A stretch of 64,000 nucleotides of DNA from Merluccius polli. Its lineage: Eukaryota; Chordata; Actinopteri; Gadiformes; Merlucciidae. A program made the translations under genes and the position numbers. The stretch lies in the NCBI GenBank assembly GCA_030340625.1, contig JAOPHQ010004847.1, positions 231,501-295,500 on the forward strand, written 5' to 3'. This document shows positions 1 to 9,457 of this stretch, one piece after another. Each line of letters opens with the position of its first letter. Positions within the stretch are counted from its first letter, which is position 1. Under the pieces are notes generated by a model, which saw only the letters and a program-made list of their open reading frames with translations, was not told where the DNA came from and searched no databases.

Positions 1-2774
1 CACAGAGACTGCCCCCTTGACTGTAAAGTGTACGTTGGAAACCTGGGCAACAATGGAAACAAGACAGAGTTGGAAAGGGCCTTTGGCTACTATGGTCCCC
101 TCCGCAGTGTGTGGGTAGCCAGGAACCCCCCAGGCTTTGCTTTCGTAGAGTTTGAGGATCCCAGAGATGCCAATGATGCGGTCCGTGAGCTCGACGGAAG
201 GTATGCAAGCATTTAAATAACCCCAAAAAAAAGAAATGGGTTGTGTACCTGCTTTGGTAGGTAGACGACTTGGTATTTCTTGTCTGCATCCTGAACAGGA
301 CACTGTGTGGTTCCCGTGTTCGAGTTGAGCTGTCCAGTGGTGAGAAGCGCTCCAGGAACCGCGGTCCTCCGCCTTCATGGAACAGGCGACCGCGAGACGA
401 CCGGCGTCGGAGCCCAGTGACCAGGCGAAGGTAAACTCCCCTTTTTGGTAGCCGGTAATAAGAACAAGAACAACAACAACCAATAATTCTGCTTCATTTC
501 CAACGTTAACCCAATTCTTTTAGTTCCTGATTCCACTAGTGCTGGTAATTGCAGTTGTAGAAAGTGAACTTTTTAATTGTTGGAAACGTGTTCCGCAGTT
601 AAAATCTGTGTTTTCTACAATAGGCAGTTGTCATCTTCATTGCCATATTTGGTCATTTACTAGACATATGATCAAGATTGTAGTGGTATTTTAGAACTGG
701 TCCTTATTACAAATATTTAGATTTTTGGCTTTCACTTAAGCACCAATGTATTCCTTTGGTGTACTAATACCTAGAGATGTGAGACATTAAAAAAGCTTTT
801 TAAGCAAGCATTACTAGCTAAGTCAACTGGTGGTAGCCAAATCCTCTGTTTAATCTTTTGCATTACTATGGGGATGGGTTGTGATTAGTTGTGATGCCTT
901 TTTTCTATATAATTTAAGGTTTACTTTAATTTTCCATCTATATTAATAAAAATGAACCCCGTTGCAGAGTCATCACCATGCCTCTTCTCACCACCCTCTG
1001 AGTCAGACAACTAGTCCTCTTTCAGCATCATGACCAGCGTGCCCAAATCAGCCTGGCTGGTGTCGTGTCACATGACCCAGGCCTGGCCAGTCGCCAGGTT
1101 GCACCAGTCCATTGGTTCCTGAGCATGCCGTTCTCAACCTCCTCCAACCTTTACCAAAACGGCAGCAGCCCACTTCACAATCCCGACCAATCAGCGTTTT
1201 ACGTTCCCAAAAGTCTACACTACAACCTACCAGCTGCAGCCTTCGGCTAACCAATAAAAGCAGGGAAAAAGCCACAGCCAGCCCCCATCTGCCTGCCAAC
1301 TAATCACCTCGCAGCATCTGGCCAGTCCCATTCAGCCAATTCCGCCTACCCGGCCAGCAGTCTGCCTCCCTTTCGTCATATCTAGCTTGTTGAAAACGAA
1401 AATACTAGTAAGTTTTTCCTGCTTCATTCAGTACACTGCTGATTACGGTTTTGAAAATGGAGAGAGCTGGTTTTAAAAGGTTTCTTTTTTCATTTAAAGT
1501 CAATACCAAATGTCATGAACCCTCCAATTTCCTGGGGTGCGATAATAGAAAATGTTTCTGGTGTGTCCTAGGGTTCTGAGCAGGACCATGAAGACCATAG
1601 AGACAACTACTCAATCCTGCCGAAAGTCGACCCCTTTTCCTCAATTTGTGTTCGGCTGTATTTAACAAACATATCCCCTTATTCTACTTCAAACTATATT
1701 GACTTGCGTGTATACATGGATGTATATTGACATATACCATTCTATGGCATCACTAATAATTATAGGAAACAAGTGGGCTATGTGCAGACTGTGTTGTAAG
1801 GTTCAAGTCAGTCATAGCATGTACTTAATCTACAACGTACTTTTTTGTATTTTTCCATGCTTGATTGATTGCTGTATTTGCCAGTTATATTTTTCCCTAA
1901 AGCCTAAGCTCATAGAGCCAAAGATGGGCGGGCAAATGACTTTATAAACATGGTCCATGGTTGTGTATTATATGTGGATATTGAGGTGATATCGTATCAA
2001 GTGGTCCCCCTGGCTGATTTTAAGATGCAAAGACTTTACATTTTAGGGATTAATAAACGTATCTTACCAATTTTGGAGGAGACATTTTGGTTGAAGTACT
2101 GGTCGAAAGGTAAACGGTAAAATGCAAATAATTTCCTGGTCTAATGTTCACCTCCCTCTCTGTTAGATCTCCACGCAGGAGAAGCACCAGCCGGAGCAGA
2201 AGCAGGTATAGCTAATAAACACATACCACACATTCCAAAAAAAACAAGCTAGTTTATCTGCTTTTTGACCAAAGCTTGTTTGTCCATGCTAACTGTTGAG
2301 TTGTATGGTCACTGTATAATTAAAAGCATTGATTTGGTACTTTGTTGTTTCAGATTTAAAGATTAGGACCTGCTAGATGTTGCATCGCAAGTTCTGAGTA
2401 GTAGTTTGAGTGGATGTGTTGTTTCTTGCAGGTCCCTTTCCAGAGACAGAAGACGGGAGAGATCGCTCTCCAGAGACAAGAACCACAAACCTTCCAGATC
2501 CTTCTCTAGATCTAGGAGGTATTGTCCCTTTTATTTTGTCTAAAAATGTATCTCACATTCAGTAACCCATACAGCATCTTCATGAATAGTGTCTGAAAGG
2601 CCATGTATAATGGCCATGTATTTTGATCTGATGTGAAATGTTTTTTATTGAATTTGTCTTGTAAATATTATTTTTGGACTGATGATGGCATTGAACAGCG
2701 TTTCCCTGTTTTACCCGTTGATTAAACAGCCTATGTTCCTCCACAGCCGTTCCAGGTCAAATGACAGGAAATAA
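1..2774 (+). CDS. srsf3: srsf3, serine/arginine-rich splicing factor 3 (start codon just outside window)
   Basis: Small SR protein that binds pyrimidine-rich RNA and acts in splicing, mRNA export and poly(A) site choice. Coding exons: 1-200, 299-430, 2167-2205, 2432-2518, 2747-2774 (TAA 2772-2774); phases join cleanly. The first bases read H-R-D-C-P-L-D-C, so the missing ATG should be the three bases left of the window. One RRM is present: RNP2 VYVGNL near residue 11 and RNP1 GFAFVEFE near residue 46. A short RS tail follows (SLSRDRRRERSLSRD and on) and ends SRSNDRK. Predicted length is 162 residues against 164 in human, with near-identical RRM sequence. The 1.7-kb third intron holds a poison exon. 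The family is nuclear and shuttling. Paralogue status (a or b copy in teleosts) cannot be decided from the sequence alone. Confidence 0.97.
968..1407 (+). other. srsf3: srsf3 poison (NMD) exon, autoregulatory
   Basis: A 440-nt cassette in intron 3, preceded by a cag acceptor at 965-967 and followed by the strong donor gtaagttt at 1408. Joined to the exon ending at 430 it continues in frame as R-V-I-T-M-P-L-L-T-T-L and stops at TGA 999-1001. Inclusion would therefore truncate the protein inside the RS region and expose the mRNA to nonsense-mediated decay. The exon is rich in C/A and pyrimidine motifs of the type SRSF3 binds. Mammalian SRSF3 has a poison exon of similar size and place used for autoregulation (established). 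Its use in this fish is inferred from the splice sites and the stop. Confidence 0.85.
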
Positions 2775-3075
2775 GAGAATGGATGGATGTCGAAAACGAG
2801 GGGAGCTGTTGAATGGTTGATGTTCGCATTTATTGCGATGGACGTCAACAAGACCACGTCGTCACGTTTTTGCTTTGGATCTTTTTTTTCCGGGGTCTTT
2901 TTAAACAATCAAACAATCTTGGCGTCTACACTTTTCTTTTCAGTATGTTATCGAATGTACTTTTATTTTTAATGTGTTTGTCGATGTAGTAACTGTACGG
3001 TGGCAGGTGAAATGCTTGATCCGAGTCCTGTCACTCAGCATTCCAATCCACTATTAAAGCTTTCGGTTTTTGTGA
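2775..3075 (+). other. srsf3: srsf3 3' UTR with ATTAAA poly(A) signal
   Basis: Non-coding stretch after the srsf3 stop. A variant poly(A) signal ATTAAA lies at 3053-3058, so the 3' UTR would be about 300 bases. The stretch 3076-3415 after it shows no coding or repeat structure that I can recognise. Confidence 0.6.
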
Positions 3076-3419
3076 ATTATTGAACTGCCACCTGTGGTTT
3101 GACATGTCTCCATGTGTTTGTTGACGCCCAGCAGAACTTTTGTCTGAATTTAAACGGTTACATCTGCTGTTTGACCCCATGTCAAATCATGCTATTTTAT
3201 GTATCCAAAAATACTATTTGTAAACATTGGCCAAAAGCATGTCATTTTGTTAACTCTGAACACTATACAGTCTGTATACGTTTTTTGGGGAGGGTTTGAT
3301 ATGCATTATGTTGATTAAAAATGATTGTAGAAAGACGTTTTAGGCGTACTTATTAGGGAAACTGTATGCACTAGTCCATGTAGTTATGAAAGTGCAAGCG
3401 AAGTTCGGACACTGATTTC

Positions 3420-3650
3420 AAATGAGGTCTAAGCCACTTCTATGGTCCTCGTTCGATGCGTGCGCCCATCCGTTTTTCTGGACTCCGTGCGCATGCGCTG
3501 CATCACGCACGTCGTTTGTTAGTAAATGGCGCGTTTGTAGGCGGCGGCAGGAAGCGCCGTCTCGTGACAGGTGAGGTCGTCTCTGTAGCGGTGGCTGGCA
3601 GTAAAGTACACATCTGAGCGACGTTAAGTTTAAGCTAGCAAACACAAAAC
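3420..3650 (+). promoter_or_regulatory. GC-richer promoter-like patch with NRF1-type palindrome
   Basis: A palindromic NRF1-type site TGCGCATGCGC lies at 3488-3498 within a CpG-bearing stretch. It sits 150 bases upstream of an ATG at 3651 that opens a reading frame with protein-family character. Promoter function is inferred. Confidence 0.4.
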
Positions 3651-3842
3651 ATGAATCTTTCAAATGCCTCAATTTATTTTAAAGGTTTGTCGGCAGAAGA
3701 TAAGGAGAGAAACATACGAAATAAACTCGCGCTCAGCAATGGGGTGAAGTTGCCAGACCCACACTCAGTCCTGTCTTCGCAGGCGGTAACTAGTAAATGG
3801 CCATGTGTGCAGTGGCCGGACAGGTATACATATTTAGTTGAC
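3651..3842 (+). pseudogene. N-terminal fragment of an uncharacterised fish protein family (decayed copy or lone first exon)
   Basis: The frame from ATG 3651 has about 64 residues of family-like composition: S-x-Y-F-K-G-L-S-A-E-D-K-E-R, then L-S-N-G-V-K-L-P-D-P, then W-P-D-R-Y-T-Y-L-V-D. After that the frame becomes hydrophobic and AT-rich. From memory this resembles the N-terminus of uncharacterised teleost proteins, some with SWIM zinc fingers or YqaJ-like nuclease domains and probably transposon-related. No following exon is visible in 3.9-5.4 kb. A possible splice donor (cag|gtatac) sits at 3821-3826. It could be a decayed copy, or a first exon whose partners were lost. The family assignment is tentative. 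Confidence 0.35.
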
Positions 3843-3899
3843 ATATTTATACTAGGGTTAGGGTTATACTATGTTTTCCTTAAATTCATATGGTTTAAT

Positions 3900-5350
3900 A
3901 TAGCCTCGTCATTGCAGATTATTGTTATATTTATTATGATAAAATGTTTGCTCAATGTTCTTTTCATCATGCAGCTTTACAGTTTTACCATTAAAATAGT
4001 TATCTTTAAAGAAAATAAGACTTTCTTTCTAGTTCTGGAGAACTTTGTTTTTGAGGATAGGACTTGTAATATCCAAAACTTCCAAACTTAAAATAGGCCT
4101 ACAAGATTGTATTTCTCCACTGTAACGAGACAAAAATGTCTACATCACAAAAAAACAGGTTTATTTTCTTTATAGAGGTCACAGATAACTTGAGGGAGTC
4201 AGAGGTGCTTGGGTGAGGCTTAGCTGTGTTTTCTGCACAGCATGAGTGGCATTCAGTGTGCAAGTGGACACATTCCACCAGAAGTTGGTCATGTTTGAGT
4301 TCCCCATTACTGCATGAGGGATTAGGCATCATTTTCATCTGAAAGAGATAAATGGTAGTATACATTAGAGGGAAAATTCATACCTTTGCAAAAATAAAAG
4401 TAAATGCACAGTGCTCTATTTTCACAGTTTTACAGACACAGTGAACTGTGTGTCTGACACTATTCACAATATCAGTGAACTGTGTGTCTGACACTTCACA
4501 ATATTTGGATCCCGAGGTCTTCATCATGTGCAACATGACTCATTCAACATGAGAATAATTGCTAGACCAGTGGACTGTTTCTGAACTGTTTTTGCATACA
4601 CCTGGCTCAACGCTGATATATGAGATGGAGCAAGACTCTGTTGTAGTATTACAAAGATGTATGAACCACTTGCATAATTGAAAGTTACCGGTACAAAGCT
4701 TATGGTGGCTGCCCTGTTGGCCAAAACAAATAATACAGATAAATAATAAATCCACATATATAATGGCATACAGTCAATAAGTTGGGTTCGCAGTAGTAAC
4801 CTGTGCAGGTCTCACAACTGGTTTGTTGTAACAAAGATGGAATAAAGTCTGGGCTTTCCGAATCCATTGATGCCTCCCCTGCAAAATACCATTGCTCACT
4901 ACACTATGATGCTGAGGTGCTCTCTCTCTACACTATCTTCTGCCACCACACTGCGCAGGCGCTACTGCTGTGACGTGTTCAGCTACGGTTCAAGCAGCTC
5001 GAATCCTCGCGCGATTTTCGAAAAAAAACAACGTTGCCCCACAAATCCCGCACACTGGAAGTCCATGTTGATGGTCGGAGGTGGGAAGTGCGCCGTTTTA
5101 TTAGATTTTTCCGAGTAGGAAGTCGGAATTTCGGACCTCCGAGTTATAATCCAACGCAGAATTAATACAAGTGTTGGCATTTCGTATAAGGCGCAGTATA
5201 CAGACAGACAGACAATGTGTCTGTATGCGCTAGCTCAACAAAACTAACTGATGTGCTGATTCCGAATGGTGACCATTGATCCCATTAGCGCTTTTCATGC
5301 TGTTTACTTTGCTGCTCCAGTGAAACTCAATATTTGGGTTAGGGTTAGGC
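3900..5350. other. intergenic, AT-rich, no gene seen; short direct repeat
   Basis: No convincing exon on either strand. A direct repeat of about 31 bp (core cagtgaactgtgtgtctgac) occurs twice around 4438-4505. The stretch 4990-5160 has unusual G/C composition and inverted-looking words (tccgagtaggaagtcgg, ggacctccgagt) that suggest a decayed mobile element, not identified. Confidence 0.35.
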
Positions 5351-5353
5351 CTT

Positions 5354-5375
5354 GGGGGGGGGGGGGGGGGGGGGG
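5354..5375. repeat. G homopolymer tract
   Basis: 22 consecutive G. It is one of at least ten G or C runs of about 15 or more in the window (also near 11030, 11074, 11113, 11699, 11969, 12731, 21002, 33436 and 36944). Confidence 0.95.
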
Positions 5376-5819
5376 CGAACACATATTGGTACCAAATATA
5401 ACATCTTAAAGGTTGTTTGGCTAAATTGCCACAGACTGTCAGGCTAAGTATCGCAGAAGCCTTTTATATTCAAACTATGCACGACTCAATATTCAACATT
5501 ATTGCTCGGCTCAGACCGCATGACAGAAATAAGACGTGCTGCCTCCCTAGGGCCATACTATGGGTTTGGGGGAAGGCGGGCCCCAGAGACACCTTGCTTT
5601 CCTCCGCTGGTCACGCACGTGTTTTCGGGGATGAATCCACGTGAACGGACCAACAGGCTCCGCCTCCACGCGGGAGGAAGGGGGGCTGCGTTTACGTCCA
5701 AATCTGGTCGCCGCCCACCGACGTTCATCAAATCCCTCTGGTTGTAGTCTGGTGAGAACAACACTTTTGACAATATAGCAAGCTTAGTGGTGTATTGGTT
5801 ACCGGACGATTGACACGTG

Positions 5820-5964
5820 GTTTTTTTTTAAGCCTCTGGACATTTTTGTTTACCCCACATCGTTGTGAAAAGTGATATTCAACATAGTGTCTGCGGTTTT
5901 CGTCAGATTTTTTTCCCTCAGAGACAGCGGAAAAAAACGTCTAATTGTGGCTTTACACTGTAAG
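5820..5964 (+). other. candidate distal non-coding exon (cdkn1a?)
   Basis: A strong donor sequence taag|gtaaga ends a stretch at 5964. It lies downstream of a GC-richer patch (5560-5730) with an E-box-like cacgtg (5615-5625 region). If used it would be an upstream 5' UTR exon for cdkn1a, about 2.9 kb before its ATG. Support is only the donor and the context. Confidence 0.25.
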
Positions 5965-6179
5965 GTAAGAGATGTATTTCCTTATTTCCTTTACTTCATT
6001 CAAATATGTTGTTCTCCATTCATGTTTTAAAAGAGGTGTAGTTTACGTGTCTTATCTACTTTCTAATATAATTTAGATGTACGTATGCTCTCTCTGAATA
6101 GAAGTATCCTCACCATCCTAAATAAGTTATTGGTGTGTTTAGTTATTCTTATACGTTATTCTTATTACTCTGTTTATCA

Positions 6180-6425
6180 CAGAGTGTGTGGTTATTACAG
6201 CACGAGGTTTGGGATGTGTGTAAGCCACGTCCTGTGGTATGTCACGGCGTGCCAATAACAAGTGACGGCCCACTTGAACTCTGCCTCCCTGCTGGCTCCC
6301 CACTAGTCCCACACACTCACACACACACGCGGTGTAGTAAAACCTGGGCGTGGTCTGGGGGACCGCCATTCCCGGGAATCACTCCTCTCCTGGCCACGCC
6401 CACTCCGACGCGTTCGTGACGTCGA
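6180..6425. repeat. upstream copy of a diverged direct duplication (partner 7065-7240)
   Basis: The ordered words cacgtcct, cggcccacttg, tagtaaaacc, gaatcactcct and ccacgcccac recur in the same order at 7065-7240 (cacgtcct, cggcccacttg, tagtaaaacc, gaatcactgct, ccccgcccac). The spacing is about 0.85 kb. Both copies are GC-rich and contain GC-box-like sequence. It may be a duplicated regulatory segment upstream of cdkn1a. Confidence 0.5.
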
Positions 6426-6540
6426 ACGTGACGCCGTCGTCTATAGCGGGTTTTCCCGCGTAAACCCCCCCCCCGCCCCCGCATATACGCCCCACTTTGG
6501 TGGGAAAAGGGTAAACGGCTCTTCCTGTGAAGTCACTTTA

Positions 6541-6600
6541 TTATTAGAAAATGTACTTTATTAATCCCACATTGGGGAAATTATTTGTATCACTCAACTT

Positions 6601-6660
<60 letters not shown>

Positions 6661-6930
6661 CTATAGACATGCAAAGAGAGATGGTGGTAGTGATAGGCTG
6701 CCACGTAACAGCGAGGCAGGGAGCATTGAGGGGTGCGGTGCCTTGCTCAAGGGCAACTCGACAGCGAACCAGGAGATGAACTGGCACCTCTCCAGCCACC
6801 AGTCCACCCTCCGTACTGTGGTCCGTGCTGGACTTGAACCGGCGACCCTCCGGTTCCGGAGCCAAGTCCTCTACGGACTGAGCGAGGCACATGTGAAGGC
6901 ACTGGATTAGTATGACATTAGTTGTCATTC
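6541..6930 (-). mobile_element. tRNA-derived SINE with LINE-type tail and (AC)n
   Basis: On the minus strand 6930-6660 has a tRNA-like head. It starts near a polymerase III A-box-like stretch (cctcgctcagtccgtagagg) and has the B box GGTTCAAGTCC at about 6830-6842. Next comes an (AC)25 array at 6607-6657. At 6555-6590 lies the tail word tttattaatcccacattggg, common at the ends of fish LINE-mobilised elements. No tRNA cloverleaf complete enough to be a functional gene is seen. Confidence 0.6.
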
Positions 6931-7064
6931 AAATTGGGATTATTTTTATTTTTAAGTTAGAGAGTAGGTTAAAACGAATTACAGCGATTTGAGTTGTTAT
7001 TCGTGACGCGGTGTTACTACATCACGAGTTACTACATCACGTTACATGGCTGTTTATCGACACA

Positions 7065-7240
7065 CACAGTGTGTCGTCATGACAACACCAGGGTCTGGAT
7101 ACATACCACACGTCCTCATCATAGCGGGACGCCGTGGGCCAAGAAATACCGGTCGGCCCACTTGGACTCATAGTAAAACCGGGACCGGGTCTTTATGAAT
7201 CACTGCTCCCGGGCCCCGCCCACCGGCCCCGCGTCACACG
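7065..7240. repeat. downstream copy of the diverged duplication
   Basis: Partner of the 6180-6425 segment; see that entry for the shared words. It contains ccccgcccac, a GC-box-like element. Confidence 0.45.
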
Positions 7241-7459
7241 GACCGGAGAGGAGGGAGACCCGGGTCACGGGACCGGTTCTATGGAGGCGCTTTGTTAAAA
7301 AGGTGATCTGATGGTCATGATGTGAGCTATAGTATGAAATGTGGAATAATAATTATTGTAAGGAGTTTTATGTTTTACTACGAAATTAGTTTTCATTCAA
7401 ATCGGGATTGAAGGCTGACATCCTAAGCATGACACTACTAGCCTACATTGCAGTGTGGG

Positions 7460-7714
7460 GTCCAGCCCTGATAGGGGTCCAGCCCTGGTGGGGGTCCAGC
7501 CCTGTTCGGGGTCCAGCCCTGGTGGGGGTCCAGCCCTGTTGGGGGTCCAGCCCTGTTGGGGGTCCAGCCCTTGTGGGGGTCCAGCCCTGGTAGGGGTCCA
7601 GCCCTGGTGGGGGTCCAGCCCTGGTGGGGGTCCAGCCCTGGTAGGGGTCCAGCCCTGGTGGGGGTCCAGCCCTGGTAGGGGTCCAGCCCTGTTAGGGGTC
7701 CAGCCCTGGTGGGG
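7460..7714. repeat. 17-bp minisatellite, 15 copies
   Basis: Fifteen head-to-tail 17-bp units with core GTCCAGCCCTGGTGGGG, varying only at the last six bases (for example gataggg, gttcggg, ggtaggg). Because 17 is not a multiple of 3, it yields long but meaningless repetitive frames on both strands. Confidence 0.97.
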
Positions 7715-7964
7715 GTCACAGGCATGCATAGGCTTACTACCGGATGACACGTCCCATAATGTAGTTGAACATGAACACGTCTGTGGTCTGGACAGGACAA
7801 TACTTGGCGATGGTCTGTAAGTTGTAAAAACTCTTCTAGACTAAACACCGTTAACACCTCTCCTATTAACTATGTACTGTGTGTCAAATGTATTACATCT
7901 CTAGTCCAAACAGCGTCCAAACTATTAGGGTCACGTTAAAAGCAGTGGCCCAGTGGGTGATGGG

Positions 7965-8130
7965 GTGGTGGTGCTGGTGGTGGGTGCGTGGTGGGTGCTG
8001 GTGGTGTGGTGGTGGTGGGTGCTGGTGGTGGTGGTGGGTGCGTGGTGCTGGTGGTGTGGTGGTGGTGGTGGGTGCTGGTGCTGGTGCTGGTGGTGGTGTG
8101 GTGGTGGTGGTGGTGGGTGCTGGTGGTGGT
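7965..8130. repeat. (GGT/GCT)n compound low-complexity tract
   Basis: G/T-only sequence of mixed tgg, tgc and tgtgg units immediately before the cdkn1a promoter motifs. No coding meaning. Confidence 0.9.
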
Positions 8131-8132
8131 GG

Positions 8133-8146
8133 GTGCCACCTAGTGG
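8133..8146 (-). promoter_or_regulatory. CTCF-like core motif
   Basis: Reverse complement CCACTAGGTGGCAC matches the CTCF core consensus CCASYAGRKGGCRS at 14 of 14 positions. It lies 50 bp upstream of the p53-like element of cdkn1a. Binding is inferred. Confidence 0.6.
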
Positions 8147-8194
8147 TGTGTTACACTAGCAGATGTAATAGACTAGTCGTTACATGTCTTTCAG

Positions 8195-8214
8195 GAGTAT
8201 GTTCAGACATGTCT
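8195..8214 (+). promoter_or_regulatory. p53 response element of cdkn1a
   Basis: Two abutting decamers, GAGTATGTTC and AGACATGTCT, with no spacer. They match RRRCWWGYYY at 19 of 20 positions; the only mismatch is T for C at position 4 of the first half. A weaker third decamer TTACATGTCT lies at 8180-8189. CDKN1A is the classic p53 target in vertebrates. Here the element sits about 40 bp upstream of a TATA-like box. Confidence 0.7.
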
Positions 8215-8233
8215 CAGCGTCTGGTGGGAGGGT

Positions 8234-8334
8234 CCAATGGGTTAAGGCTTTAAATAGACCTGACTGTGAGTTGCACTCACTCTGTCATGAATTACGGCAC
8301 TGTTGAGTTGTACTGAGGACACTTGTAGAAAATG
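8234..8334 (+). promoter_or_regulatory. cdkn1a: cdkn1a core promoter and first non-coding exon
   Basis: CCAAT at 8234-8238 and the TATA-like TTTAAATA at 8249-8256 predict transcription starting near 8280. The following stretch ends in a strong donor, aatg|gtaagt, at 8334/8335, giving a short 5' UTR exon that would splice to the acceptor at 8821-8822 just before the ATG. The order CTCF, p53, CCAAT, TATA, exon is seen directly. The promoter role is inferred. Confidence 0.65.
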
Positions 8335-8831
8335 GTAAGTTATTTAATTTTACTCAGACAATCGTGGGGGTTATTGAATTTAACTTTAAAGGCTATGGTA
8401 ATCTTTATTTAATTTAACACACACAATGTACTACTTAGACAATGGCAATCCTTATTTCATTTAACTCAAATAATGATATCCTTAATTCATTTTACAGGCC
8501 TATGCCTGATTTAATTTGGAGACAATACTAAAAATAAAAAATAGTGTTCTGTTAAACACCTCTATGTGTGGAATACTTTTGAGTTGACTATAAAATAATG
8601 ATGATTTGTGGGCTACAATGTTTCTATTTTTGGATTCAGGAAAAAATGACTTTCTTGACATGTCATTTTCTTTACTGTCTGACAAATATAACTGTCAGCA
8701 TGTTGGCGGGTTTATTTATATCGGCTGATGTAATGCTTCCCTGTGGTTTTGGTGATGATGCACACAGTGGTCTGTCCCGGCCACCCAACCCATGGCCTCC
8801 TCCTGTGCTGTGTTCCCTGCAGTGTAAAACC

Positions 8832-9457
8832 ATGGTGACTCACAAGCGAACCCTGAGCGAGCTTCGGAAGGGCCCCACCCGCCGGAGCCTCTTTGGCCCC
8901 ATAGACCGAGAGCAGCTGCGTGCGGACTGCCAGGCGGCCCTGCGGAAAGACCTGGAGGAGGCCTCCCGTCGCTGGGCGTTCGACTTCGCCGCCGACCGGC
9001 CCCTGGAGGGAGGGGACTTCCACTGGGAGCGGATCCCCAGCGCCAAAGTGCCCTCTCTGTACCGGTCCTCCCCGCTGGGCTCGGCTCAGGAGGACAGCAG
9101 CACGGCGTCGGGGACCACAGGACAGACGGCCCAAAGAACCCCCTTGGGACTCAGGGCGGGGCCATCACACTGTAGCAGCAACGACGACGTCGACAACGCG
9201 GAGGGGGCCCCACGCACGGCAGAGAGATGCGAGGCCCTCCTGCAGAAGATGGAGAAAACGCCGGAGAAAGATGAGAACGGCAAGCTGAAGAGGAAACAGA
9301 CCAATATCACAGGTAGGTCCCGGAATGTGATCAGACGACCTCGTCGTATACAATGAGTGTGTACTAAAACAGCATCCTCCCATGTTCTCTCATGTCTCCA
9401 GATTTCTATCAGGCCAAGAGGCGAGTGGTGAGGACGCCATGGAAGGCGGGTCAGTGA
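8832..9457 (+). CDS. cdkn1a: cdkn1a, p21 cyclin-dependent kinase inhibitor 1A
   Basis: Inhibitor of cyclin-CDK complexes and PCNA-dependent replication, induced by p53. Two coding exons, 8832-9312 and 9402-9457 (TGA 9455-9457), give 178 residues; human has 164. The start is the ATG ten bases after the acceptor (ctgcag at 8817-8822). Visible motifs: cyclin-binding Cy1 RRSLFGP (residues 17-23); CDK-binding block RWAFDF...PLEGGDFHWERI; RKQT before the PCNA box; PIP box QTNITDFY, split by the intron after T; TD plus a basic residue at +4 as needed for a CRL4-Cdt2 degron; basic KRR. The C-terminus (VVRTPWKAGQ) lacks the second Cy motif RRLIF of human p21. It lies directly downstream of srsf3, as in human. 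Confidence 0.97.

Noticed and set aside
3858..3872. Telomere-like gggttaggg words (also near 5338 and 24905)
   Set aside because: Only one or two units; chance or trivial repeats.
4099..4365. Minus-strand frame of 88 codons with several Cys and His
   Set aside because: No family-like pattern, splice sites or codon bias; AT-rich flanks.
6660..6930. Possible tRNA gene (B box GGTTCAAGTCC, minus strand)
   Set aside because: No complete cloverleaf, and it is joined to a LINE-type tail and (AC)n; read as a tRNA-derived SINE.
7397..7857. Proline/tryptophan repeat proteins on both strands
   Set aside because: Pure products of the 17-bp minisatellite; no start context, no homology, frames cycle with the unit.
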